This document shows, piece by piece, positions 31,151 through 39,976 of a stretch of DNA of 64,000 bases. The stretch lies in assembly GCA_001898505.1 (NCBI GenBank), contig MKTZ01000027.1:62001-126000 (forward strand). The letters are read 5' to 3'. The position numbers and the translations under genes were made by a program. Origin of the DNA: Sphingobacteriales bacterium 50-39. Its GTDB lineage: Bacteria > Bacteroidota > Bacteroidia > Chitinophagales > Chitinophagaceae. Under the pieces are notes generated by a model, which ran no database searches, was not told the origin of the DNA, and saw nothing but the letters and a program-made list of their open reading frames with translations. Position 1 is the stretch's first letter; each line of letters starts with the position of its first letter.

Positions 31151-31798
31151 ATGATCCCCACCTTCACCAAACGCAATTTTAAAAAAATCTGCGATCAGCT
31201 TGCTTTGGCGGACAAAGACCTGGCAATGATCATCCGGACACATGACTATCCACCCATGTGGACCCGGCCCAATACTTTCGAGACGCTGGTGCATATTATC
31301 CTCGAGCAGCAGGTCTCGCTGGCCTCGGCTTTGGCTGCGCTGAATAAGTTGAGGGCCCGCTTGCAGGAGGTGACACCCCAGCGCTTCCTTAAATTGACGG
31401 ATGAAGAGCTGAAAGGCTGTTATTTCAGCCGTCAAAAGACAGTGTATTCGAGGGGGCTGGCTACTGCATTGGTGGACGGCAGTCTTGAGTTAACTGCTTT
31501 GGGGGCTTTGCCGGACGATGAGGTGCGGGCGAAGCTGATCACATTGAAAGGCATCGGGCATTGGACCATCGATGTCTATCTGATGTTTGTTCTGCAAAGG
31601 ACGGATATATTCCCGATGGGCGATCTTGCCGCGTTGAATGCATTGCGGCGGGTGAAGAATTTGTCCAGGGACGCGTCGAAGGAGCGCCTCTCGAAGGTGG
31701 TGGCAAAGTGGCAGCCTTATCGTACGGTGGCAACCATGCTGCTCTGGCATTTGTACTTGTCAGCCCCGATGAGGGCCACGCCCACCTCTAAGGGCTGA
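31151..31798 (+). CDS. DNA-3-methyladenine glycosylase II (AlkA-like, HhH-GPD)
   Basis: 215 residues from the ATG at 31151; an earlier in-frame ATG at 31055 overlaps the divergent gene and adds residues outside the fold. The helix-hairpin-helix motif LKGIGHWTIDVY (about 132-143) is followed by the catalytic Asp158 in FPMGDLAAL, the HhH-GPD signature. The conserved LVHIILEQQVSLASA marks the first helix of the family core. The enzyme excises alkylated purines from DNA in base-excision repair. The length is near that of short AlkA enzymes without the N-terminal domain. Confidence 0.92.
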   Translation: MIPTFTKRNFKKICDQLALADKDLAMIIRTHDYPPMWTRPNTFETLVHIILEQQVSLASALAALNKLRARLQEVTPQRFLKLTDEELKGCYFSRQKTVYSRGLATALVDGSLELTALGALPDDEVRAKLITLKGIGHWTIDVYLMFVLQRTDIFPMGDLAALNALRRVKNLSRDASKERLSKVVAKWQPYRTVATMLLWHLYLSAPMRATPTSKG

Positions 31799-31911
31799 TC
31801 CCTTTGCCAAGCTCGTTGATTTCTGAGCAGGATTGGCTAAAAATGTATCAGCATTCCGTTCCGGAGAGCTTTAACATTGTGAATTCTTTTCACTACTATA
31901 AACTCCTGATC

Positions 31912-32910
31912 ATGCGTAGATACGCTCTCGTCTTTTGCCTGCTGCCCGCCTGTATGTCTGTCTTTTCCCAGCCTTTTGCCCCTGTGAACAAGGATGCTTC
32001 CCCGGAGGCAAAGCAGCTGTTGGCTTATTTATACAGCATCAATGGTAAAAAGCTGCTCAGCGGTCAGCATAATTTCAACCAGAATATGGATCAATACAGC
32101 GACTCCGTGCATGTTCTTACGGGAAAATATCCCGCTGTCTGGGGTACTGATTTTATATGGAACTGGACGACGGATAATGGCCAGGCCATTGTCGATGAAT
32201 GTATCCGCAAGCACAAGGCGGGGTATATCATTACGCTGATGTGGCACCAGGGACGGCCATTGGATGAGCCGCCTTTCCGCTGGAAGGAGAGCATTCAGGG
32301 AAAGCTGACAGATGCAGAGTGGAAGGAGCTGACTACGGAAGGGACGCCGCTGTATAAAAAATGGCTGGCGCAGATAGATGTGGTTGCGGGATGGCTGGGG
32401 CAATTGAATGCAGCACATGTCCCCATCCTTTGGCGGCCCTATCACGAGATGAATGGGATATGGTTCTGGTGGGGTAATAAGCCAGGCAAGGATGGGATTG
32501 CCAAGCTCTGGAAAATGATGTACGACAGGTATGTCAACCACTTCCATTTGAACAATCTCCTCTGGGTATGGGGCGCCAATGGGCCGCGGGATATTCCTGC
32601 GGATGAGGCATATTCCTACAAGAATTTCTATCCGGGGCATGCGTTTGCAGATATTCTGGGAACGGATGTATATCATATGGATTATGAGCAAAAGGATTAC
32701 AATGAACTTCTCGATCTGGCGCAGGGCAGGCTGATCGCCCTTACCGAATGTGGGGAGTTGCCCAGTGCCGCCATCCTGGACGCTCAACCGAAATGGTCCT
32801 GGTTCCTCGAATGGTCAGACTGGATCGTTAGTCATAACAGCCCCCAGCAGGTGAGGACGGTGTATGACAGACCGCAGACGCTGACACATGAGCAGGTGGA
32901 AATAAAATAA
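31912..32910 (+). CDS. GH26 beta-mannanase
   Basis: 332 residues from the ATG at 31912, which starts a signal peptide ending VFSQP; upstream ATGs at 31804 and 31843 only add non-conserved sequence. GH26 landmarks: GKKLLSGQHNF, the acid/base Glu179 in WRPYHEMNG with IWFWWG, and the nucleophile Glu279 in LIALTECGELP. The family cleaves beta-1,4-mannan and galactomannan or glucomannan, and some members are mannobiohydrolases. It is secreted. Only seven bases separate it from the GH9/epimerase fusion, so the two are one transcription unit with a shared substrate. Confidence 0.93.
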   Translation: MRRYALVFCLLPACMSVFSQPFAPVNKDASPEAKQLLAYLYSINGKKLLSGQHNFNQNMDQYSDSVHVLTGKYPAVWGTDFIWNWTTDNGQAIVDECIRKHKAGYIITLMWHQGRPLDEPPFRWKESIQGKLTDAEWKELTTEGTPLYKKWLAQIDVVAGWLGQLNAAHVPILWRPYHEMNGIWFWWGNKPGKDGIAKLWKMMYDRYVNHFHLNNLLWVWGANGPRDIPADEAYSYKNFYPGHAFADILGTDVYHMDYEQKDYNELLDLAQGRLIALTECGELPSAAILDAQPKWSWFLEWSDWIVSHNSPQQVRTVYDRPQTLTHEQVEIK

Positions 32911-32917
32911 TTTTTCG

Positions 32918-35900
32918 ATGAGATATATTTTGCTTTTGGCAATACTAGGACTTGGCGCACACCAGGGGCGGGCGCAGATGCATCTCAACAACCGTGAGTA
33001 CCTGGAATATGAGGGGGTGAATGTGATGTTGGCGTACGATTTTTATCCTGAAGGCCACCAGGGAGGGGTGGGTGTGATACAGCATGGGCAGCGGGTGGCG
33101 ACGAATGGAGATCTACGGCTGGAGCCTACACCCGGCCAGTGGCAACCGATTCCCAAAGTCGGCAAACGTGTGGTGGACAGGTCCACCGGCAGTATCAGCG
33201 TGCATATGGAGTATCCGGATGAGACGAAGGATAGAAAGGGGTTCAATCCTATTCTATATCCTGACCTGCATTTGGGGTATACCATCCGGGTGGTGCCTGC
33301 CGGCAAGGCTTTTAAGATCATCGTAGACCTCGACAGTGCCCTGCCCGCGGCATGGATCGGAAAGGTCGGGTTCAATTTCGAATTGTATCCCGGCGTCCTT
33401 TTTGGCAGGTCATACTATATGGATAGTCTGTCCGGTATCTTCCCGCAACAACCCAACGGTCCTTATTACAAGGATGCGGATGGGGAATGGCAGATCAAGC
33501 CAATGGCAGCGGGCCGGCGGCTGGTGGTGGCGCCTGAGAGTGACAGGCAGCGAATGGTCATCGAGAACTTGAAAGGCGGTGCGTTGCAGCTGATAGATGG
33601 GCGGGGCAAGCACAATAACGGCTGGTTTGTCGTACGCAGTCTGGCGCCCGGGGGCGTTACGAAAGGAGCTATCGAATGGCTGGTTACACCCTATGCCATC
33701 CAAGGCTGGCAGGCTTCGCCCACTGTACAGGTATCGCAGGTCGGTTATCATCCCCTGCAAAAGAAGGTGGCTGTCATCGAACTGGATGCACGGGACAAGA
33801 AAAGGCAGCCGGCATCTTTGTTACGGATCGGCGAGCGTGGAGAGTACGAGACCGTGCTGCAAGCAGCGCCGCATGAATGGGGGGATTTCTTACGATATCA
33901 CTATCTGCAATTCGACTTTAGTTCTGTCCGGCGGTCAGGCATGTATGTGGTGAGGTATGGTAGTGTGCAGACCAATCCCTTTCAGATCGGGGACAGTGTA
34001 TATGTCCGGAATGTTTGGCAGCCTACGTTGGAATATTTCCTGCCTGTCCAGATGTGTCATATGCGAGTGAATGATAAATACCGTGTCTGGCACGGGTACT
34101 GTCATATGGATGATGCGCGTATGGCGCCTGTGGATTCGAACCATTTTGACGGCTATATACAGGGCCCTTCCACGCTGACCAACTTCCGGAGCGGTGAGAC
34201 CGTGCCCGGGTTGAATGCAGGCGCGTGGCATGATGCGGGGGATTTTGACCTGCGGGTGGAATCGCAAGCCGAGACCGTGTATGGATTGACGCTGGCCTAT
34301 GAGGCTTTTGGTGTCGACTATGACAATACTACCGTCGACCAGCGTAAGCACCTGGTGGAGATACAGCAGCCGGATGGGAAGCCCGACATGCTGCAGCAGG
34401 TGGAGCATGGCCTTCTTTCCATCGTGGGTGGCTATAAGAGCATGGGCAGGTTCTACCGGGGTATTATCGAGCCAACTCTGAGACAGTATACTATATTGGG
34501 CGATGCTGCCAATATCACGGATAATAAATTTTATGATGGCGCCGGTGTGGCTGACGACCGGTGGGTCTTTACGGAGAACAACCCCGGAAGGGCATTACAG
34601 GTGGCCGCTGCGCTGGCTGCCGCCCATCGTGTGATGAAGGGGTACAACGACACGCTGGCCGGTGACTGTCTGACAATAGCTACACAAGTGTGGACGAATA
34701 CAAAGGAGATGAATGCGGGACAGCGTGTAGAGCTGGCGGCGGAACTGTATCTTACCACCCGGGATAAACTGTATGCGGAATTTTTGGTGGACCATAGCCA
34801 GGACATCGTCCGGAGCATCGACCGGCACGGATGGGTCATCGGCCGGGTATTGCCGTTGTTGAAAGATGCCGGATTGACTTCTGCTGTTACGGCGGCTATG
34901 AAGACTTTGCGGGACTCCATCGTTGCGAGGGGTAAAAGAACGCCCTATGGTGTGCCGTATGAGCCAAATATCTGGGGGGCAGGTTGGGATATCCAGCATT
35001 TCGGAGCAAGACAATATTTCCTGCATCAGGGTTTCCCCGACATCTTTTCGACCGACTATATGCTGGCCGCGTTGAATTTTATTCTTGGCGTTCATCCTGG
35101 CGAGAACACTGCCAGTTTTGCTTCCGGGGTAGGGGCTCATTCCATGATACCCGCGTATGGGTTCAATCGTGCCGACTGGAGCTATATACCCGGTGGCATT
35201 GCGTCGGGTACGGCACTGATCCGGCCTGATCTTCCCGAGCTATTGCCATTCCCCTATCTCTGGCAGCAGGGCGAATATGTGCTGGGGGGAGGTACTACAG
35301 ATTATTTGATACTTGTACTGGGAGCGAACCAGGTGCTGAAGGACAGCATCCTGGCCCAGATGCGTTATGCCGCCAAGGAGGGACTGCTCGATAAATATTA
35401 TCCTGCAGATATCGACACATTGGATGGCGGCTATCTTAGCACTTTCAGCTATGACTTTAAGCCGGTGGGTCCACAGGATAAGATGATCGTCACGCAATCC
35501 AGGCATATCTGGTCGACGTCAAAGGCCGCCCAGTTCTATCACGACAGCTCCTATATTGCGATGGCGCGGCATGGTTTTTATTTCCTTCGTGACAAAATGT
35601 GGGATGCCCAGTATGGGGGTTTTTACAATCTTGTCGCCCGGGATGGCAGTCCTAAGGGCAAGATAAAAGAGGCTTATGGCAATGCATTCGCCATCTATGC
35701 GCTGTCCGCCTATTATGCTGCTTCGGGGGATCGGGCGGCGCTGGACCTGGCGAAGAAAACTTTTCTCTGGCTGGAAAAGCACAGTCATGACCCGCGATAC
35801 CTGGGCTATTACCAGCACCTGGAACAGGATGGGACGCCGGTGGTTCGTACAGCGGCTATGGACAGTCGCTCGGATATGGGTTACAAGGATCAAAACAGCT

Positions 35901-36625
35901 CCATCCATCTGCTGGAGGCATTTACCGAGCTATACCATGTCTGGCCTGATCCGCTGGTTCGCCGGCGTCTGCAAGAAATGCTGGAGATTGTCAGGGACAG
36001 GATCGTCACTTCCAGGGGCTTTTTGCAATTGTTCTTTACTACTGACTGGCGGTCTGTCAGCTACCGGGACTCTTCGGAGCAGTCGATACTGCAGCACAGG
36101 TACTTGGATCATGTTTCTTTCGGACATGATGTGGAGACCGCCTACCTGATGCAGGAAGCGTCGGAGACACTGGGGTTGAAGGATGACCGGGCGACTTTTG
36201 CCATAGGAAAGAAGATGGTGGATCATGCGTTGGCGAATGGTTGGGATAATGTGTTGGGTGGGTTCTACGATGAAGGTTACTATTTCAAGGACCGGGCGGG
36301 CTGCACCATTATCAACAAGAGCAAGAACTGGTGGGCCCAGGCGGAGGGGCTAAATACCCTGCTGATCTTTTCGGAGCTGTATCCCAATGATCCGATGCAT
36401 TATAAGGACCGATGGGTCAAGCTTTGGCAGTATGTACAAACCTATCTCATCGATCATGAGCACGGGGATTGGTATGAGGAGGGGCTGGACAATGAACCGC
36501 AACGCAGGACCGCGTTAAAAGCTCATATCTGGAAAGGAACATACCATGTTTTCCGGGCCCTGAGCAATTGTATCCGGCGGCTGAACGGTCGCCAAACCAG
36601 TGGCGAAGGCGGAGATCATTTGTAA
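32918..36625 (+). CDS. Secreted GH9 glycoside hydrolase fused to a cellobiose/mannobiose 2-epimerase-type (AGE family) domain
   Basis: 1235 residues. A signal peptide (1-19, ending GRAQ) precedes an unassigned beta-rich region (about 22-265), a CelD_N-type Ig domain (about 270-360, VSQVGYHPLQKKVAV) and a GH9 catalytic region (about 375-815). The GH9 motif HDAGDFD carries Asp439 and Asp442; Glu786 in WQQGEYVLGG sits where the acid is expected. From about 840 to 1228 lies a complete (alpha/alpha)6 epimerase domain: SRHIW (Arg862), KEAYGNAFAIYALSAYY, NSSIHLLEAF (His997), FGHDVE (His1070), WWAQAEGL and KGTYHVFRA (His1210), matching the catalytic histidines of cellobiose 2-epimerases. It follows GH26, suggesting mannan or glucomannan as target. 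The linker contains no stop or frameshift. The stop region overlaps the beta-lactamase gene by ten bases. Confidence 0.85.
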   Translation: MRYILLLAILGLGAHQGRAQMHLNNREYLEYEGVNVMLAYDFYPEGHQGGVGVIQHGQRVATNGDLRLEPTPGQWQPIPKVGKRVVDRSTGSISVHMEYPDETKDRKGFNPILYPDLHLGYTIRVVPAGKAFKIIVDLDSALPAAWIGKVGFNFELYPGVLFGRSYYMDSLSGIFPQQPNGPYYKDADGEWQIKPMAAGRRLVVAPESDRQRMVIENLKGGALQLIDGRGKHNNGWFVVRSLAPGGVTKGAIEWLVTPYAIQGWQASPTVQVSQVGYHPLQKKVAVIELDARDKKRQPASLLRIGERGEYETVLQAAPHEWGDFLRYHYLQFDFSSVRRSGMYVVRYGSVQTNPFQIGDSVYVRNVWQPTLEYFLPVQMCHMRVNDKYRVWHGYCHMDDARMAPVDSNHFDGYIQGPSTLTNFRSGETVPGLNAGAWHDAGDFDLRVESQAETVYGLTLAYEAFGVDYDNTTVDQRKHLVEIQQPDGKPDMLQQVEHGLLSIVGGYKSMGRFYRGIIEPTLRQYTILGDAANITDNKFYDGAGVADDRWVFTENNPGRALQVAAALAAAHRVMKGYNDTLAGDCLTIATQVWTNTKEMNAGQRVELAAELYLTTRDKLYAEFLVDHSQDIVRSIDRHGWVIGRVLPLLKDAGLTSAVTAAMKTLRDSIVARGKRTPYGVPYEPNIWGAGWDIQHFGARQYFLHQGFPDIFSTDYMLAALNFILGVHPGENTASFASGVGAHSMIPAYGFNRADWSYIPGGIASGTALIRPDLPELLPFPYLWQQGEYVLGGGTTDYLILVLGANQVLKDSILAQMRYAAKEGLLDKYYPADIDTLDGGYLSTFSYDFKPVGPQDKMIVTQSRHIWSTSKAAQFYHDSSYIAMARHGFYFLRDKMWDAQYGGFYNLVARDGSPKGKIKEAYGNAFAIYALSAYYAASGDRAALDLAKKTFLWLEKHSHDPRYLGYYQHLEQDGTPVVRTAAMDSRSDMGYKDQNSSIHLLEAFTELYHVWPDPLVRRRLQEMLEIVRDRIVTSRGFLQLFFTTDWRSVSYRDSSEQSILQHRYLDHVSFGHDVETAYLMQEASETLGLKDDRATFAIGKKMVDHALANGWDNVLGGFYDEGYYFKDRAGCTIINKSKNWWAQAEGLNTLLIFSELYPNDPMHYKDRWVKLWQYVQTYLIDHEHGDWYEEGLDNEPQRRTALKAHIWKGTYHVFRALSNCIRRLNGRQTSGEGGDHL

Positions 36626-37509
36626 GCTGCGGCTGCAATCCTGGCAATGACTCTTTCGCGGGTGGGTTCATCTGCTGCTGCGTCTTTTACAAAAACGGAG
36701 ATGATCAGGGGTTTCCCGTCTGGCAAGGTGATGATCCCTACGTCGTTGGTGGCAGCGGTGATGCCTTTGTCATTGGTATTGGAGGTTCCTGTTTTGTGGG
36801 CGAGGGGTATGCCGGGGGGTAGCAGGCCTTTGAGACGTCCGGGTCCTGTCGAGGTATTGATCATGAACTGCATTAGAATTTTAGTGGTGGCGGGTTTGAG
36901 TATTTTCCCATCTATAAAGAGCTCCAGCAGCGCTGTCATGGCGTCCGGGGTACACCAGTTACCGTATTGTACGTTCCAGGCCCTGGCCATCTCCGTCTCG
37001 GTGGCTACGATGGCGATGTCTTTGACGCCTGTGTGGTGAATGAAGTCGTTGACTATGCGTGTGCCTCCTGTGAGCCTGAAGAGGATGTCGCATCCACTGT
37101 TATCGCTGTAGGAGACGGTATATCGGAGCAATGTTTGGAGAGGGATATCGGCCGTCTGTCCGTTGAGGGAGTCGCGCAAGGGGCTCCAGATCTTTGGCGC
37201 CCAATCTTTTTGGTCGATGTGGATCATTTGATCGAGGGAAAACCTGCCGTTGTCCACGTCGTGGAGGATCTTGAGGGCGAGAGGGAATTTAAAGACGGAT
37301 TGCATAGGGAAATGTTCCATCCCATGTAAGGATATGCGCCGGCCTGATGCTTTGTAGTGGAGGGAGACTCCCACGATGCCCCTGGCGTCTTTGGCAATGG
37401 TTCCCAGACTGTCCTGTAATGCGTTCGCTGCAGGCCTGGATTGGCTGGTCTGGCCAAAAGAGGCGGCGGGTAGGGATAGAAGCCCTATGAATAAGGTGAT
37501 AAGTTTCAT
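36616..37509 (-). CDS. Class A beta-lactamase, PER/CfxA-like (subclass A2)
   Basis: 297 residues with a signal peptide ending SFGQ. All active-site motifs are present: Ser71 and Lys74 in MQSVFKFPLA, the SDN loop at 135-137, the omega-loop Glu171 in VATETEM, and HKTGTSN (KTG). Gln before the active serine, a long YGNWCTPDAM segment and the tail TAATNDVGIITLPDG resemble PER-type extended-spectrum enzymes and CfxA. The enzyme hydrolyses beta-lactams in the periplasm; spectrum cannot be read from sequence. The gene overlaps the convergent GH9/epimerase gene by ten bases and has no mobile element beside it, so it looks chromosomal. Confidence 0.93.
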   Translation of the reverse strand: MKLITLFIGLLSLPAASFGQTSQSRPAANALQDSLGTIAKDARGIVGVSLHYKASGRRISLHGMEHFPMQSVFKFPLALKILHDVDNGRFSLDQMIHIDQKDWAPKIWSPLRDSLNGQTADIPLQTLLRYTVSYSDNSGCDILFRLTGGTRIVNDFIHHTGVKDIAIVATETEMARAWNVQYGNWCTPDAMTALLELFIDGKILKPATTKILMQFMINTSTGPGRLKGLLPPGIPLAHKTGTSNTNDKGITAATNDVGIITLPDGKPLIISVFVKDAAADEPTRERVIARIAAAAYK

Positions 37510-37545
37510 AGGATGAAGATAGTTTATTCTGTCCTGAAGAGCCGC

Positions 37546-39972
37546 TTACTCCGTGCGCAGACTTTTCACCGGGGTTGACACGGCAGTTTTTATGGACTGG
37601 AAACTTACCGTGATCAGGGTAATGACGATGGCCAGTCCGCCTGCTATTGCAAACATCCACCAGCTGATGCCGATGGGATAGGCAAAGTTCCGTAACCACA
37701 GGTGCATGCCATACCAGGCCACCGGGGAGGCAATAAGGATCGCCAGTCCTGCCAGGCGTATGAACTCACCGGACAACAGCATGGCGATATTCATGACAGA
37801 AGCGCCCAGCACTTTCCGGATCCCTATCTCCTTTGTACGCCGCTCGGCCGAAAAAGCCGCCAATCCAAATAAACCGAGACAGGCAATAAAAATCGCGATG
37901 ATAGTGCTGTCAATCACGATATGGGAAGTGCGTTCTTCTTTTTCATAGTTCCGTTGAAAGTCCTGGTCGAGGAAAGAATATTCGAATGGTGCGGACGGGT
38001 TGATCTTATTCCAGGTTTTTTCCACCGCCCGGAGCGCCTGTGCATAGTCGTCCGTTTGAAGGCGAACAATGGTGTAATTGGCGCTGTTGGCAAAGAACCC
38101 GTTGATGGAGAATCCCAACGGCTTGATGGCGGTGTGAAGGCTTTCGAAGTTAAAATCCCTGACCACGCCTGAGATGATCATGTGTTGCTTTCCACCATGC
38201 CAGTCCCAGTTGACCCTTCTGCCGACGGCTGTTGCGGGGTTGTAACCCATGTCGCGGATGGCTGTTTCATTTAAGATTATGCTGTTCGAATCCGCCCGGC
38301 TGTTCCGGGCAAATTCATGACCATACAGCAGCTTTAGTCCCAGCGTCTCAAAATAGTCATCTTTGATAGTGACCATTGATACATCGGTGAACTGGGCGGA
38401 GGTCCTGCCTTCGCTGTAGCAAGGCATATCATTGATGTTCCGGATGCCCGGATAGGTGGATCCGCTGGTCACGGAAGCCACTCCCGGTATTTTCAGGAGA
38501 TCGTTCCTCAATGCGGTATAATTCCCGGCTATTTCTCCGCTGGTGACAGGAAGTATGAGCTGCTGATCTTTTTTAAATCCCAGGTCCTGGTGTTTCATAT
38601 AGCTCAGCTGGCTGCCGATGACGATGGCGCCCAGGATCAGCATGACGGAGATCGTGAATTGAAATACGACAAGCCCTTTCCGGAGTGTGGTAGCCGACCA
38701 GCTGTTGAGTATCTTTCCTTTTAGCACTTTGGCCGGCTGGAAGGAGGAAAGGTAAAAGGCCGGATAGAGACCGGCGAACAATCCGGTGACAATGGCCAGA
38801 CCGGCGATCCAATAGACCAGCTCGGGGTTGTTGGATAATTGAAGGTCCTTTTGTGTCAGCACATTGAACAAGGGTAATAATAGTTGTGTCAGCACCAAGG
38901 CTATTGCCAGGGCGATCAGGCATAAAAGGAAGGATTCGCCGAGGAATTGTCCTATCAGGGAGGCTCTTTCCGCACCGATGACCTTACGGACACCGACCTC
39001 GCGGGCCCTTTTTTCCGAACGGGCCGTGGAAAGGTTCATGAAGTTGATACAGGCTATGATCAGGATAAAGGCAGCGATAGAACCCATGATATACAGATAC
39101 CTGATATTGCCGTTGGGAGCTATCTCATTACCGAGAGATGAATGAAGGTAGATATCTGTCATGCGTTGAATAAAATGGTTTTTGCTAAAGCCGGCTGCTT
39201 TTAGCTCAGCTCCTTCATGCCTGCCCATGAAGGCAATCATCCTTTTTTCGAAGGACTTGGGGTCTGTGCCTGGCTTTAGCTTGATATAAGTGTGAAAGAT
39301 GTTATTGGTGGCCCAGCTTTGCTGGGAGTTCACCCAGGCGCCAACGTCGGAATTCTGTATGGACATAAGGAAATGGGCGGGTATATGTGATTTATGATTT
39401 TCCTTAAATACGGCCTGGACTGTGCAGACTGAGCTGCCAAAGGGCAACTGAAGCTTTAACGTTTTGCCGATGGGATTTTCGTTCCCGAACATTTTGCCGG
39501 CGACGGATTCCGAGAGGACAATACTATTGGGCCGGCTGAGTGCGGATATGGCATTGCCGTAGATAAAGTCGTAGGTGAAGACCTGAAAAAATGTGCTGTC
39601 AACATAGTAGCCGTTGGATTCAAAGAACCTTTTTGTGTTGGGGCCCTGCTCGTACTGGAGCAGGATCTTATCGAGGTCCGGCACTTTCAGCAGGCGGGTG
39701 ACCTGTTCGGCCTCGGGCATCTCTGATTTTAACGTAAATGCAACCGGTGCTGGCTGGGCCGACCATGTTTCACCGCTGTTGGAAATATAGGCCAGCCTGT
39801 ATATCCTATCCCCATCCTTTTGATGTTTGTCGTAGCTGAGCTCGTCGAAGATGTACAGCATGATGAGCAGGCAGACAGCCAACCCTGCTGCAAGCCCGAA
39901 GATATTGATGGAGGAGTATAGCTTGTTGCGGGTGAGATTTCTAAAAGCGATCTTTAGATAATTTCTTAGCAT
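37546..39972 (-). CDS. ABC transporter permease, MacB/FtsX type (orphan, copy 3 of 4)
   Basis: 808 residues from the ATG at 39972 (MLRNYLKIAFRNLTRNK); an ATG at 39999 lies inside the upstream gene and is less likely. The plan is the same as the other copies: helix 1 (GLAAGLAVCLLIMLYIFDE), periplasmic core, FtsX block with RSEKRAREVGVRKVIGAE, second core and final FtsX block with RRTKEIGIRKVLGAS, ending TPVKSLRTE. It starts four bases after the stop of the jelly-roll/hydrolase gene, so the two are co-transcribed. No ATPase is nearby. Confidence 0.9.
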   Translation of the reverse strand: MLRNYLKIAFRNLTRNKLYSSINIFGLAAGLAVCLLIMLYIFDELSYDKHQKDGDRIYRLAYISNSGETWSAQPAPVAFTLKSEMPEAEQVTRLLKVPDLDKILLQYEQGPNTKRFFESNGYYVDSTFFQVFTYDFIYGNAISALSRPNSIVLSESVAGKMFGNENPIGKTLKLQLPFGSSVCTVQAVFKENHKSHIPAHFLMSIQNSDVGAWVNSQQSWATNNIFHTYIKLKPGTDPKSFEKRMIAFMGRHEGAELKAAGFSKNHFIQRMTDIYLHSSLGNEIAPNGNIRYLYIMGSIAAFILIIACINFMNLSTARSEKRAREVGVRKVIGAERASLIGQFLGESFLLCLIALAIALVLTQLLLPLFNVLTQKDLQLSNNPELVYWIAGLAIVTGLFAGLYPAFYLSSFQPAKVLKGKILNSWSATTLRKGLVVFQFTISVMLILGAIVIGSQLSYMKHQDLGFKKDQQLILPVTSGEIAGNYTALRNDLLKIPGVASVTSGSTYPGIRNINDMPCYSEGRTSAQFTDVSMVTIKDDYFETLGLKLLYGHEFARNSRADSNSIILNETAIRDMGYNPATAVGRRVNWDWHGGKQHMIISGVVRDFNFESLHTAIKPLGFSINGFFANSANYTIVRLQTDDYAQALRAVEKTWNKINPSAPFEYSFLDQDFQRNYEKEERTSHIVIDSTIIAIFIACLGLFGLAAFSAERRTKEIGIRKVLGASVMNIAMLLSGEFIRLAGLAILIASPVAWYGMHLWLRNFAYPIGISWWMFAIAGGLAIVITLITVSFQSIKTAVSTPVKSLRTE

Positions 39973-39976
39973 AGTA

